Shown here: one piece after another, positions 16,206 through 23,943 of the stretch
Numbering within the stretch: position 1 is the stretch's first letter
Layout: the number at the start of each line of letters is the position of its first letter
Assembly: GCA_900540785.1 (NCBI GenBank)
Contig: UQHF01000009.1
Location: 1 to 64,000, forward strand
Origin: an uncultured Blautia sp.
GTDB lineage: Bacteria > Bacillota > Clostridia > Lachnospirales > Lachnospiraceae
Length of the DNA stretch: 64,000 bases
Reading direction: 5' to 3'
The notes under the pieces: generated by a model
Seen by the model: only the letters and a program-made list of their open reading frames with translations
Databases searched by the model: none
What the model was told of the DNA's origin: nothing
Position numbers and translations under genes: made by a program

Positions 16206-17312
16206 ATGGAGAAACATGAGATTTACGCAATATGCGGAAAAGCATATAAAGAGATGACAAAAACTCTTTTAAAGGAATGTCGATTAGATGAGCTGATCGG
16301 GTCAAAAGAAAAGGTAATTGGAATGAAACCCAACCTTGTCTCCCCTACGGAGGCTTCTTATGGGGCGACTACTCACCCGGAGGTGGTGGCAGGTATTATT
16401 GAATATCTGAAAGAGTCAGGGTTTGAGAAGCTTGTCATGCTGGAAGGCTCCTGGGTGGGAGACCGAACAGAAGAGGCATATGAAGTGTGCGGTTACAGAG
16501 AGTTGTCTGAAAAATACGGCGTTCCTTTCTGGGATACGCAGAAGGATAAGGGTGTATTAAAATCCTGCGCAGGTCTTGACCTGAATATCTGTGAAAGCGT
16601 GGAAAAGCTGGATTTTTTAATTAATGTGCCGGTTTTAAAGGGGCATTGCCAGACAAAGATCACATGCGCCCTGAAAAATATGAAAGGTCTTATCCCGAAT
16701 AAAGAAAAAAGAAGATTTCATGCAATGGGACTTCACCGTCCCATCGCCCACTTAAATGCAGGAATCTGCCAGGATTTTGTTGTGGTAGATAATATCTGCG
16801 GAGACCTTGATTTTGAAGACGGAGGAAATCCTGTGGAAATGAACCGGATCTTTGCAGGGAGAGATCCTGTTTTGATGGACGCAGTGATGTGCAGGATGAT
16901 GCACTATGAGGTAAGCGAGATTCCTTATATTGGTTTTTCAGAAGAGCTTGGAGTGGGCTGTGCAGATTTTGAGAAAGCAGTGATCCATACGGTGGGAGAA
17001 GAAACAGGAGGAGAAATCCCAAAATCCAGAAAAGTGGTAGAACTTCAGGACGCGGTGGAGGAAGTGGAATCCTGCAGCGCATGTTACGGGTATCTGATCC
17101 CTGCCCTGGAAATGCTGAAGGCGGACGGGCTTTTTGAAAAGCTGGACGAAAAAATAAGCATAGGTCAGGGATTTCGGGGAAAAACAGGAACCCTTGGAGT
17201 GGGAAGCTGTACAAAAGGCTTTGCCTGTCATCTTGACGGCTGTCCGCCCACAGAAGGACAGATTTATGAGTTTTTAAAAGAGTATATTCAAAAGAAAGAA
17301 AAGCAGGCATGA
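16206..17312 (+). CDS. DUF362-domain protein with Cys-rich C-terminus
   Basis: A 368-residue protein of the DUF362 family, starting only 3 bases after the ABC permease. Family blocks are VIGMKPNLVSP (near residue 37), FLINVPVLKGHCQTKITCAL (near 138) and KNMKGLIP. Many relatives carry a 2[4Fe-4S] ferredoxin domain. Here the C-terminus instead holds CSACYGYLIPA and GVGSCTKGFACHLDGCPPT, five Cys that could bind a metal or cluster. The biochemical role is not known for this form. The closeness to the ABC genes may only reflect shared transcription. Confidence 0.8.
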   Translation: MEKHEIYAICGKAYKEMTKTLLKECRLDELIGSKEKVIGMKPNLVSPTEASYGATTHPEVVAGIIEYLKESGFEKLVMLEGSWVGDRTEEAYEVCGYRELSEKYGVPFWDTQKDKGVLKSCAGLDLNICESVEKLDFLINVPVLKGHCQTKITCALKNMKGLIPNKEKRRFHAMGLHRPIAHLNAGICQDFVVVDNICGDLDFEDGGNPVEMNRIFAGRDPVLMDAVMCRMMHYEVSEIPYIGFSEELGVGCADFEKAVIHTVGEETGGEIPKSRKVVELQDAVEEVESCSACYGYLIPALEMLKADGLFEKLDEKISIGQGFRGKTGTLGVGSCTKGFACHLDGCPPTEGQIYEFLKEYIQKKEKQA

Positions 17313-17340
17313 AAAAAGGGAAGGCAGACCACCTTCCCTT
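17312..17340 (-). terminator. Intrinsic terminator, minus strand (probably shared)
   Basis: The stem aagggaagg (17316-17324) and ccttccctt (17332-17340) is followed on the minus strand by a T-run (aaaaaa on plus at 17312-17317). It serves the cytidylate-kinase-like gene and may also slow transcription from the DUF362 gene. Confidence 0.75.
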
Positions 17341-17348
17341 AATTGGGT

Positions 17349-17936
17349 TTAAATGCTACTTTTGATGATTTCTATAATCTGTTCCTGTGAAAACTGACTG
17401 CTGTCGATACACAGCTGATACTGGGTCATATCCAGCCACTTGTGGTCTGTAAAATATTCGTAATACGAGCGGCGTTCCTTGTCCATTTTTTTTACCAGTT
17501 TTCTTGCGCTTTTTTCTTCTCTGCCTGTACGGGCAATCACATTTTCCACTCTCTTTTCAAAGGGGGCGTAAATAAAAACACTTAAAGTCTTGTCTGCCAG
17601 AATGTGGTTGGCACAGCGGCCAACGATCACACAGTCTTCTTTTTGTGCTACATCAGAAATAATCTGGCGCTGAATATCAAAGAGAATGTCGTTCATGGGA
17701 ATGAAGTGCATATCTTTGTCAATCTGAATTTCGTTGTCAATGGGAAAACGCCACTGATTTGCTTTTTTTTCGTCTACTTTGGCGAAGGTATCAAATGGAA
17801 TCTGTTTTTCCTTGCTTGCAATGTCAATCAGTTCCTTATCGTAAAAGCTTATGCCCAGATTTTCAGCAAGAGCTTTTCCTATGGCGCGACCGCCGCTTCC
17901 GAACATACGATTAATTGTAATGATTTTTTTCGACAT
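17349..17936 (-). CDS. Cytidylate kinase-like family protein
   Basis: A 195-residue P-loop protein of the cytidylate kinase-like family common in Lachnospiraceae. The phosphate loop reads ITINRMFGSGGRAIGKALAE (near residue 6), the CMP-like helix FYDKELIDIASKE follows, and VIVGRCANHILAD (near 104) is conserved. It lacks the full NMP-binding domain of true Cmk, so the substrate is uncertain. The start at 17936 is chosen because gggaggt abuts the upstream ATG at 17942 too closely. An extended -10 (TGCTATAAT, minus strand, 17969-17977) is the likely promoter. Confidence 0.8.
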   Translation of the reverse strand: MSKKIITINRMFGSGGRAIGKALAENLGISFYDKELIDIASKEKQIPFDTFAKVDEKKANQWRFPIDNEIQIDKDMHFIPMNDILFDIQRQIISDVAQKEDCVIVGRCANHILADKTLSVFIYAPFEKRVENVIARTGREEKSARKLVKKMDKERRSYYEYFTDHKWLDMTQYQLCIDSSQFSQEQIIEIIKSSI

Positions 17937-18168
17937 ATCCATACCTCCCTATTTGATTTATTGTAAATATTATAGCATATTTGTATGAAAAATTCCATAA
18001 AAATATAAAAAAATAAGCAAAGTAAACAAAAATACAGTGGAAAGCCGAAAAAAAGAAAGGCTGGAAAAAAAGAAAAGCATCTGTTAAAATAAAATTATAA
18101 TAGCCCGTATTATGGGTTAAAACATAATAAACAGACAAAAGGAAACGAAAAAGAGAAAGGAATACAAG

Positions 18169-18987
18169 ATGCTGAAGATAAAAAATTATGTAAAAGCCAA
18201 AAGTCTGGCGGAGGCATATGAACTGAATCAGAAAAAAACAGCATGTATATTGGGCGGCATGGTATGGCTGAAAATGTCTGATAAAACCGTATCCACAGCC
18301 ATTGATATTTCCGGACTGGGACTGGATACCATCACAGAGACAGAAGAGGAGTTTGTAATCGGTGCAATGACGTCTCTTCGCGATCTGGAGACAGATCCGG
18401 GTCTTGAGCGATACACAAGAGGCGCTGTAAAAGAAAGCCTTTGCCATATTGTGGGGGTACAGTTTCGAAACTGCGCCACAGTAGGAGGCAGTATTTTCGG
18501 ACGTTTCGGTTTTTCCGATGTACTTGCCATGTTTCTTGCAATGGATACCTGGGTGGAGCTTTATGACAAAGGAAGGATTCCGCTTTCCGAATTTGCACAG
18601 ATGAAAAAAGACAGAGATATTCTTGTGAATATTATTGTGAAGAAGACGCCTCTTTCCGTCTGCTATCTCAGTCAGAGAAATACAAGTACAGACTTCCCGG
18701 TTCTTACCTGCGCAGCGTCACTTGTGGGAGAGGAAACGTGTACAGTCATCGGCGCAAGACCTGCCCGTCCTGTCATTGTGGGAGATGAAAAGGGAATTCT
18801 TAAAAATTTCAAATATATGTCAAAGGAAAAGAAAAAAGAAGCAGCAAAGGCTTTTGCAGAATATGCGGCAGAGCAGGTAAAAACAGGTTCCAATATGCGT
18901 GCTTCCGCAGAATACAGAACGCTTCTTGTTAAGGTGCTGACAAAAAGAGCATGGGAAGCAGTAGGAGGAATGACAGATGAAGATTAG
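18169..18987 (+). CDS. Molybdenum hydroxylase FAD subunit (cluster A)
   Basis: A 272-residue subunit of the xanthine dehydrogenase/CO dehydrogenase FAD family. It would pass electrons from the [2Fe-2S] subunit to NAD or another acceptor. The first FAD loop, usually AGGTDL, reads ILGGMVWLKM (near residue 28). The second, usually RNxGTIGGN, reads VQFRNCATVGGSIFGRFGF (near 101), followed by SDVLAMFLAMDTWVEL. Both are diverged but in place. The length is slightly short for the family. It overlaps the next gene by 11 bases. A non-coding 230-base region precedes it; no clear promoter was found there. Confidence 0.85.
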   Translation: MLKIKNYVKAKSLAEAYELNQKKTACILGGMVWLKMSDKTVSTAIDISGLGLDTITETEEEFVIGAMTSLRDLETDPGLERYTRGAVKESLCHIVGVQFRNCATVGGSIFGRFGFSDVLAMFLAMDTWVELYDKGRIPLSEFAQMKKDRDILVNIIVKKTPLSVCYLSQRNTSTDFPVLTCAASLVGEETCTVIGARPARPVIVGDEKGILKNFKYMSKEKKKEAAKAFAEYAAEQVKTGSNMRASAEYRTLLVKVLTKRAWEAVGGMTDED

Positions 18988-19447
18988 TTTCTGGTTAAAC
19001 GGTGTATACCGTCATGAAGAAGTGGAACCGGGAGTAATGCTCCTTGATTTTCTGAGAGAAAAAGGCTGCGCCAGTGTAAAAAGAGGCTGCGAGACTGCAA
19101 ACTGTGGTCTCTGTACCGTGCTTATGGACGAAAAGCCGGTTCTTTCCTGCTCTGTTCTTGCAGTGCGGGCAGATGGAAAGAAGATTGTGACAATGGAAGG
19201 AATGCAGAGAGAGGCGGAAGAGTTTGGAAGCTTTTTGGCACAGGAAGGCGCAGAGCAGTGCGGTTTCTGCAATCCTGGCTTTATTATGAATGTATTTGCC
19301 ATGTTAAAAGAAATCAAGGAGCCGACAGAGGAGCAGATAAAAGAGTATCTGTCAGGAAATCTCTGCCGCTGTTCCGGATTTGTATCACAGACAAGAAGTA
19401 TTCTGAAATTTTTGAAATATAAAAAAGCACAGGAGGGCGAGGTATGA
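18977..19447 (+). CDS. Molybdenum hydroxylase [2Fe-2S] subunit (cluster A)
   Basis: A 156-residue iron-sulfur subunit with two [2Fe-2S] clusters. The plant-type cluster ligands are in VKRGCETANCGLCTVL and LSCSVLA (about residues 34-60). The second, helical cluster has QCGFCNPGFIMN (near 95) and GNLCRCSGF (near 130). All eight Cys are present. It overlaps the large subunit start by 4 bases. No twin-Arg signal is seen, so the enzyme is cytoplasmic. Confidence 0.95.
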   Translation: MKISFWLNGVYRHEEVEPGVMLLDFLREKGCASVKRGCETANCGLCTVLMDEKPVLSCSVLAVRADGKKIVTMEGMQREAEEFGSFLAQEGAEQCGFCNPGFIMNVFAMLKEIKEPTEEQIKEYLSGNLCRCSGFVSQTRSILKFLKYKKAQEGEV

Positions 19448-21732
19448 AATATGTAAATCAGCCGGTGCGGAAAAAAGATGCTATGGCTCTTGTAACAGGA
19501 CAGCCGGTGTATACAGATGATATTGCTCCGGATAACTGTCTGATCGTAAAGGTGCTCAGAAGCCCGTATGCAAATGCCTGGGTGGAAGAGATCCGTACAG
19601 GAACAGCAGAACAGGTAAGTGGAATTGCATGTATTCTTACATATAAAGACGTTCCGAAAAAGCGTTTTACCCTTGCCGGTCAGACGGACCCGGAATTAAG
19701 CCCTGCAGACCGCTATATCCTTGACCGTCATTTAAGATTTGTGGGAGATGCCGTTGCGATTGTGGCCGGAGAGACAGAGGCTGCTGTTGATAAAGCATTA
19801 AAACGTATTAAGGTGGATTACAGAGTAGAAGCGCCTGTTCTTGATTTTCATAAGGCAAAGGACAATCCTATTCTTGTTCATCCGGAGGAGGACTGGCGTT
19901 CCAAAGTTCCTGTAGGCGCAGACAATAAACGAAATCTGTGTGCGTCCAATGTGGAGGAAAAGGGAGATGTGGACGCAGTTCTTTCTTCCTGTAAATATAC
20001 GATTGAGCGTACTTACCGTACAAAGGCAAATCAGCAGACCATGATGGAGACGTTCCGTACCTGCTGCTATATGGATTATTTTGGAAGACTGAACGTGCTT
20101 TCTTCCACACAGATTCCTTTTCATGTGAAGAGGATCCTGGGAAATGCTCTGGATATTCCGGCTTCTAAGATCCGCGTCATCAAGCCGAGGATCGGAGGCG
20201 GTTTCGGAGCAAAACAGACAGCAGTATGCGAAATTTATCCGGCGATCGTTACATGGAAAACAGGACGTCCTTCCAAGATTGTTTATTCCCGTTATGAGTC
20301 CATGATCTGCTCTTCCCCCCGCCATGAGATGGAAATCCGTGTGCGCGCAGGCGCAGATGAAAACGGAATCATAAAGGCACTGGATGTTTACACCCTTTCA
20401 AACGGCGGCGCTTACGGGGAGCACAGTCCAACAACAGTTGGCCTTTCCGGACATAAATCCATTGCTCTTTACCGCCATACAGAGGCTTACCGTTTTTCCT
20501 ATGACGTAGTATATACAAACCTGCAGGCAGCAGGCGCGTACAGAGGATATGGTGCTACCCAGGGAATTTACGCAGTGGAGAGCGCAGTCAATGAGCTATC
20601 GGAAATCATGGGCATGGATCCTGTAAAAGTAAGAGAATTAAACATGCCGGTGGAGGGCGGTCCCCTTCCGGCATATGGAGATGTGCCTTACGCTACAAGC
20701 TGTTCTATGGACAGATGTCTTGTAAGAGCAAAAGAGATGATGAACTGGGACGACAAATATCCGGCAAGAGATATGGGAAATGGAAAAGTGAGAGGTGTAG
20801 GTGTTGCTATGGCAATGCAGGGGTCTTCCATCGCCTGTGTGGATGTGGGCGGAGCCAGCTTAAAGCTTAATGAGGATGGCTCCTACACGCTGGCACTTGG
20901 CTGTACCGATATGGGAACAGGCTGCGATACCATTCTTTCTCAGATGGCAGCGGAATGTCTGGAAACGTCTCTTGAGAATGTAAACGCATTTGGCGTGGAT
21001 ACCGATATTTCTCCTTATGACTCCGGTTCCTACGCATCTGCAACTACATACACAACGGGAAATGCAGTAATTAAGGCGTGTGAGGAACTGCGGGAAAAAA
21101 TTCTTGCCTTTGGGGCAGAAATGCTGGGGACAGAACCGGAAAACGCAGAGTTTGACGGTGCATTTGTCACATCCGGAGAAAAACGCGTTTCTTTAAAGGA
21201 AATTGCAGGAAAGTCCACCTGCGGAAGCAGCAGAGAGCTTCAGGTGACTTCAAGTTATTCTTCAGAGATTTCCCCGCCGCCTTTCATGATTGGTATGGCA
21301 GAGGTTGAGGTAGATAAGGAAACAGGAAGTGTGGAAGTCCTTGATTATGTGGCAGTTGTTGACTGCGGAACTCCTGTAAACCCGAACCTTGCACGCGTGC
21401 AGACGGAAGGCGGAATCGCTCAGGGAATCGGAATGGCACTTTATGAGGACGTACAGTACAGTGAAAAGGGAAAAATCCGTAATAACTCTTTTATGCAGTA
21501 TAAAATCCCATCAAGACAGGATATTGGAAAAATTCGTGTGGAATTTGAATGCAGCTATGAAAAGAGCGGTCCTTTTGGGGCAAAATCTATTGGAGAACTT
21601 GTAATTGACACGCCGTGTCCTGCAATCGCAAATGCCATTCACAATGCCACAGGACTTTATGTGAGAGAACTGCCCATTACACCGGAAAAAATCGCAATGG
21701 GACTTTTGGAAAAAGAGGAAAAGGCAGAATGA
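19444..21732 (+). CDS. Molybdenum hydroxylase large subunit (cluster A)
   Basis: A 762-residue molybdopterin-binding subunit. Key sites are KPRIGGGFGAKQ (near residue 250), AGAYRGYGATQG with the substrate-binding Arg (near 360), LGCTDMGTGCDTILSQMAAE (near 480), and the C-terminal FGAKSIGELVID with the catalytic Glu (near 715). Two departures stand out. The GGKE Glu that orients purines is Gln, and the usual GQG loop is GTG. The enzyme is therefore probably not an ordinary xanthine dehydrogenase. The substrate is unknown; a heterocycle or aldehyde fits the family. It ends in ATGA overlap with a membrane protein gene. Confidence 0.9.
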   Translation: MKYVNQPVRKKDAMALVTGQPVYTDDIAPDNCLIVKVLRSPYANAWVEEIRTGTAEQVSGIACILTYKDVPKKRFTLAGQTDPELSPADRYILDRHLRFVGDAVAIVAGETEAAVDKALKRIKVDYRVEAPVLDFHKAKDNPILVHPEEDWRSKVPVGADNKRNLCASNVEEKGDVDAVLSSCKYTIERTYRTKANQQTMMETFRTCCYMDYFGRLNVLSSTQIPFHVKRILGNALDIPASKIRVIKPRIGGGFGAKQTAVCEIYPAIVTWKTGRPSKIVYSRYESMICSSPRHEMEIRVRAGADENGIIKALDVYTLSNGGAYGEHSPTTVGLSGHKSIALYRHTEAYRFSYDVVYTNLQAAGAYRGYGATQGIYAVESAVNELSEIMGMDPVKVRELNMPVEGGPLPAYGDVPYATSCSMDRCLVRAKEMMNWDDKYPARDMGNGKVRGVGVAMAMQGSSIACVDVGGASLKLNEDGSYTLALGCTDMGTGCDTILSQMAAECLETSLENVNAFGVDTDISPYDSGSYASATTYTTGNAVIKACEELREKILAFGAEMLGTEPENAEFDGAFVTSGEKRVSLKEIAGKSTCGSSRELQVTSSYSSEISPPPFMIGMAEVEVDKETGSVEVLDYVAVVDCGTPVNPNLARVQTEGGIAQGIGMALYEDVQYSEKGKIRNNSFMQYKIPSRQDIGKIRVEFECSYEKSGPFGAKSIGELVIDTPCPAIANAIHNATGLYVRELPITPEKIAMGLLEKEEKAE

Positions 21733-22766
21733 TTTTACTGGAAATCTGGAAGGGTGTTTTTGTGGCGTTTCTGTATCTTGGCGCGTTTGTTTTTGCAGGA
21801 GCGCTCCTTCCTGAAAAATATCATAAAAGCTCTCTGATAAATCTTTGCCTTCTTGGCTTTATGGTATACTTTGCTATGTTTCAGATAGTGGCGCTGCCCA
21901 TGAAAATCGGGCAGCTTCCTCTGAAATATTTGACACTTACGTGGGTGGGGATTCTTGGAGCGGTATTTCTCTTTGATCTATTATGGAGAAGAAAGATTTT
22001 GTTCCGGGCTTTTAAAAACTGTTTTTCAGACAGGAAAAAAATAGCGGCAGACTGTGTGTTTCTTGTGGCGTCAGGAGCGCTTGCGCTGATTCTTGGAATG
22101 AATATCAATCACATTTCGGATTTTGATGCCGGATATTATATCGGACTTCCGGTATCTTCCGTATATTCCAACACGATCGAGCTTATGGATCCGTACAGCG
22201 GGCAGATGCTGCCGGAACCGGAGAGTTTTTATATATTAAATACAAACACAATACACAGTGCTGTGATCTTTCAGTTTTTGAATCTTCACCCTCTTGTGGA
22301 GGAGAAATTTTCTATGACAGCAGCTCTTGCCATTGTGTTCTGTCTGTTTTTGTATAAGGGCGGACAGCTTCTGTTTCAGGAAAATAGGCGCAAAGCACTT
22401 ATGTTTCTGGTTCTTTCTGTGCTTGCCCTTTTATTCTCCTACAGTCTTGCTGGCGTTTCTCATTATTTCGCATACAGGACGTATGAAGGGAAGGCAATTA
22501 CCTCTTATCTCTATACGACCGGGATTTTTGTGTTTTTTCTTGGGATTTTCCGGGAAAAAGAAGAAAAATGGGGCTGGGCAGGTCTGTTTTTTGCAGCACT
22601 CGGCGGCGTTGCGTTCTGCAATACGGCAATTTTTGTCATTCCGGTTATGATTTCAGCGCTTATCCTGCCCTGGATTTTGGTGGAGCGGAAATGGAAGGAG
22701 TTTCTGCCGTATGTGGGAGTGATGGCAGTTTCCGGCTTCTGGCTCTGTCTTCATTTAATTTTATAA
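21729..22766 (+). CDS. Polytopic membrane protein, N-terminal half of a probable split gene
   Basis: A 345-residue membrane protein with roughly nine membrane segments, GT-C-like in style. A hydrophilic loop reads NHISDFDAGYYIGLPVSSVY (about residue 120). It could belong to the DUF6077 type of Lachnospiraceae membrane proteins; that is from memory. The start at 21729 overlaps the molybdenum hydroxylase stop. The frame ends in ...ttaattttataa. One extra T in that T-run would carry it into the next frame as LIFYKGEKVIGMMEN, continuing the downstream protein. I suspect one gene of about 625 codons broken by a single-base loss, or a homopolymer sequencing error. Confidence 0.7.
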   Translation: MILLEIWKGVFVAFLYLGAFVFAGALLPEKYHKSSLINLCLLGFMVYFAMFQIVALPMKIGQLPLKYLTLTWVGILGAVFLFDLLWRRKILFRAFKNCFSDRKKIAADCVFLVASGALALILGMNINHISDFDAGYYIGLPVSSVYSNTIELMDPYSGQMLPEPESFYILNTNTIHSAVIFQFLNLHPLVEEKFSMTAALAIVFCLFLYKGGQLLFQENRRKALMFLVLSVLALLFSYSLAGVSHYFAYRTYEGKAITSYLYTTGIFVFFLGIFREKEEKWGWAGLFFAALGGVAFCNTAIFVIPVMISALILPWILVERKWKEFLPYVGVMAVSGFWLCLHLIL

Positions 22767-22776
22767 GGGAGAAAAG

Positions 22777-23610
22777 GTGATTGGAATGATGGAAAATTTG
22801 CAGTTTTTGTGGGAGAGCTTTCTGACTTATACGGAGAAAAATCCCATATGGTATTTGTATTTTTTCTCCCTTTTATATATTCTTTTTACAGGAAAAAAAG
22901 AGGGACGGAAAATCTTTATTTATCCGCTGATCGCAGAGTGCCTTACCATTTTTAATCCGGTTCTTCTTGGTATTTTAATTACAAAATTCGGATTTGGGAA
23001 CAGGTATCTCCGTTTTTTCTGGATGCTTCTGTTTTACGGAGTGATCGCTTATGCAGGCGTACATCTGATTTCCAGGTTGAAAAATGTGTGGCTGCAAACA
23101 GCGGGTTTTCTTGTGGCAGCAGCACTGATCGCAGGATTTGGAACGCCTGTTTTTAAGGGCGGGGAGATTCCGCCATATGAAAAGGCTTCCAATTCCCGTT
23201 TTGTCAGTGAGGAAATCCTTGCTTTAAGCAATCTGTATCACAGTGAAGGATTAAAACAGCCCCATGTGCTCTTTGATGGCTGGCAGCTTTTAAATTACAG
23301 AAGCTATGATCCGGGTGTGACATCGGAGCTTACAAGAACAAGATTTGAATATATGCTGGAGCATGATGAGGAAACATTTTTGCAGGGAAAAGCATCAGAC
23401 GGGATCAAGGCGATTTTTCAGGTGCATTATTACGGAGACTATAATGTTTCAAAAGATATGTTTTTTCAGGCTCTTCAGACAGAAAAGATTGATTATGTTT
23501 CGGCTGTAAAAGACAGTGCGCTGAATGAATATCTGCAGGAAGCCGGGCTTTATAAGGTGGGAGACAGCGGAAGCTATACAGTCTGGGGGGTAAACAGAAA
23601 AACAGATTAA
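22777..23610 (+). CDS. Membrane protein, C-terminal half of a probable split gene
   Basis: A 277-residue protein with four N-terminal membrane segments (about residues 22-40, 45-68, 75-95 and 105-122), then a soluble domain of about 140 residues. The soluble part has no motif I recognise. GTG at 22777 or ATG at 22786 are the possible starts, and the ribosome-binding site is ambiguous. The short gap, the matching membrane topology and the readable frame across the T-run suggest this is the second half of the preceding gene. As drawn, it could also be translated separately. Confidence 0.6.
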   Translation: MIGMMENLQFLWESFLTYTEKNPIWYLYFFSLLYILFTGKKEGRKIFIYPLIAECLTIFNPVLLGILITKFGFGNRYLRFFWMLLFYGVIAYAGVHLISRLKNVWLQTAGFLVAAALIAGFGTPVFKGGEIPPYEKASNSRFVSEEILALSNLYHSEGLKQPHVLFDGWQLLNYRSYDPGVTSELTRTRFEYMLEHDEETFLQGKASDGIKAIFQVHYYGDYNVSKDMFFQALQTEKIDYVSAVKDSALNEYLQEAGLYKVGDSGSYTVWGVNRKTD

Positions 23611-23617
23611 AAAACTC

Positions 23618-23646
23618 TTGATAATTTCAGGAAAAGCTGTTAAATT
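23618..23646 (+). promoter_or_regulatory. Promoter of the L-box transcript
   Basis: TTGATA (23618-23623), 17 bases, then TAAATT (23641-23646). It lies about 25 bases before the riboswitch core, the expected place. Confidence 0.55.
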
Positions 23647-23664
23647 AGAAAAGAAGTAAATAAC

Positions 23665-23888
23665 GTAATGTATGATAGAGGCGCGGGCTTCAAGAGTACC
23701 ATGACAAAACGGCAGGGCAGCCGTCATCGGGAAAGGGGATACCGCCGAAGGATTTCGACCGCCAGAAGGGGAGATCCTGGGATACTGCAGAATATGCAGT
23801 GTACTGTCACATGTGTGGAGCGCTATCAGAGATTGAGTTTTCAATGCCATGAGTACGTGTTTCCAAAAGCTGTGCCGTGGCATTTTTT
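23665..23888 (+). ncRNA. Lysine riboswitch (L-box) with terminator
   Basis: Core conserved blocks of the L-box are all present and in order: gcgcgggcttcaagagta at 23681-23698, gggaaaggggataccgccga at about 23729-23748, and ctgggatactg at 23777-23787. Between them sit the paired arms of the five-way junction. The expression platform is a terminator: atgccatg (23844-23851) pairs with cgtggcat (23876-23883), followed by a T-run to 23888. Lysine binding should favour the terminator and so shut off the carrier downstream. A plus-strand frame that runs through this region upstream of 23944 is not coding. Confidence 0.9.
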
Positions 23889-23943
23889 GTATTATAAAAT
23901 CTCCGGAGCATTTCATTCATTACGGAAAAAGGAGGAAAATAAA

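Noticed and set aside
23668..23943. N-terminal extension of the NhaC-type carrier
   Set aside because: The open frame here runs through the lysine riboswitch and its terminator; the true start at 23944 has a strong ribosome-binding site and a signal-like N-terminus.
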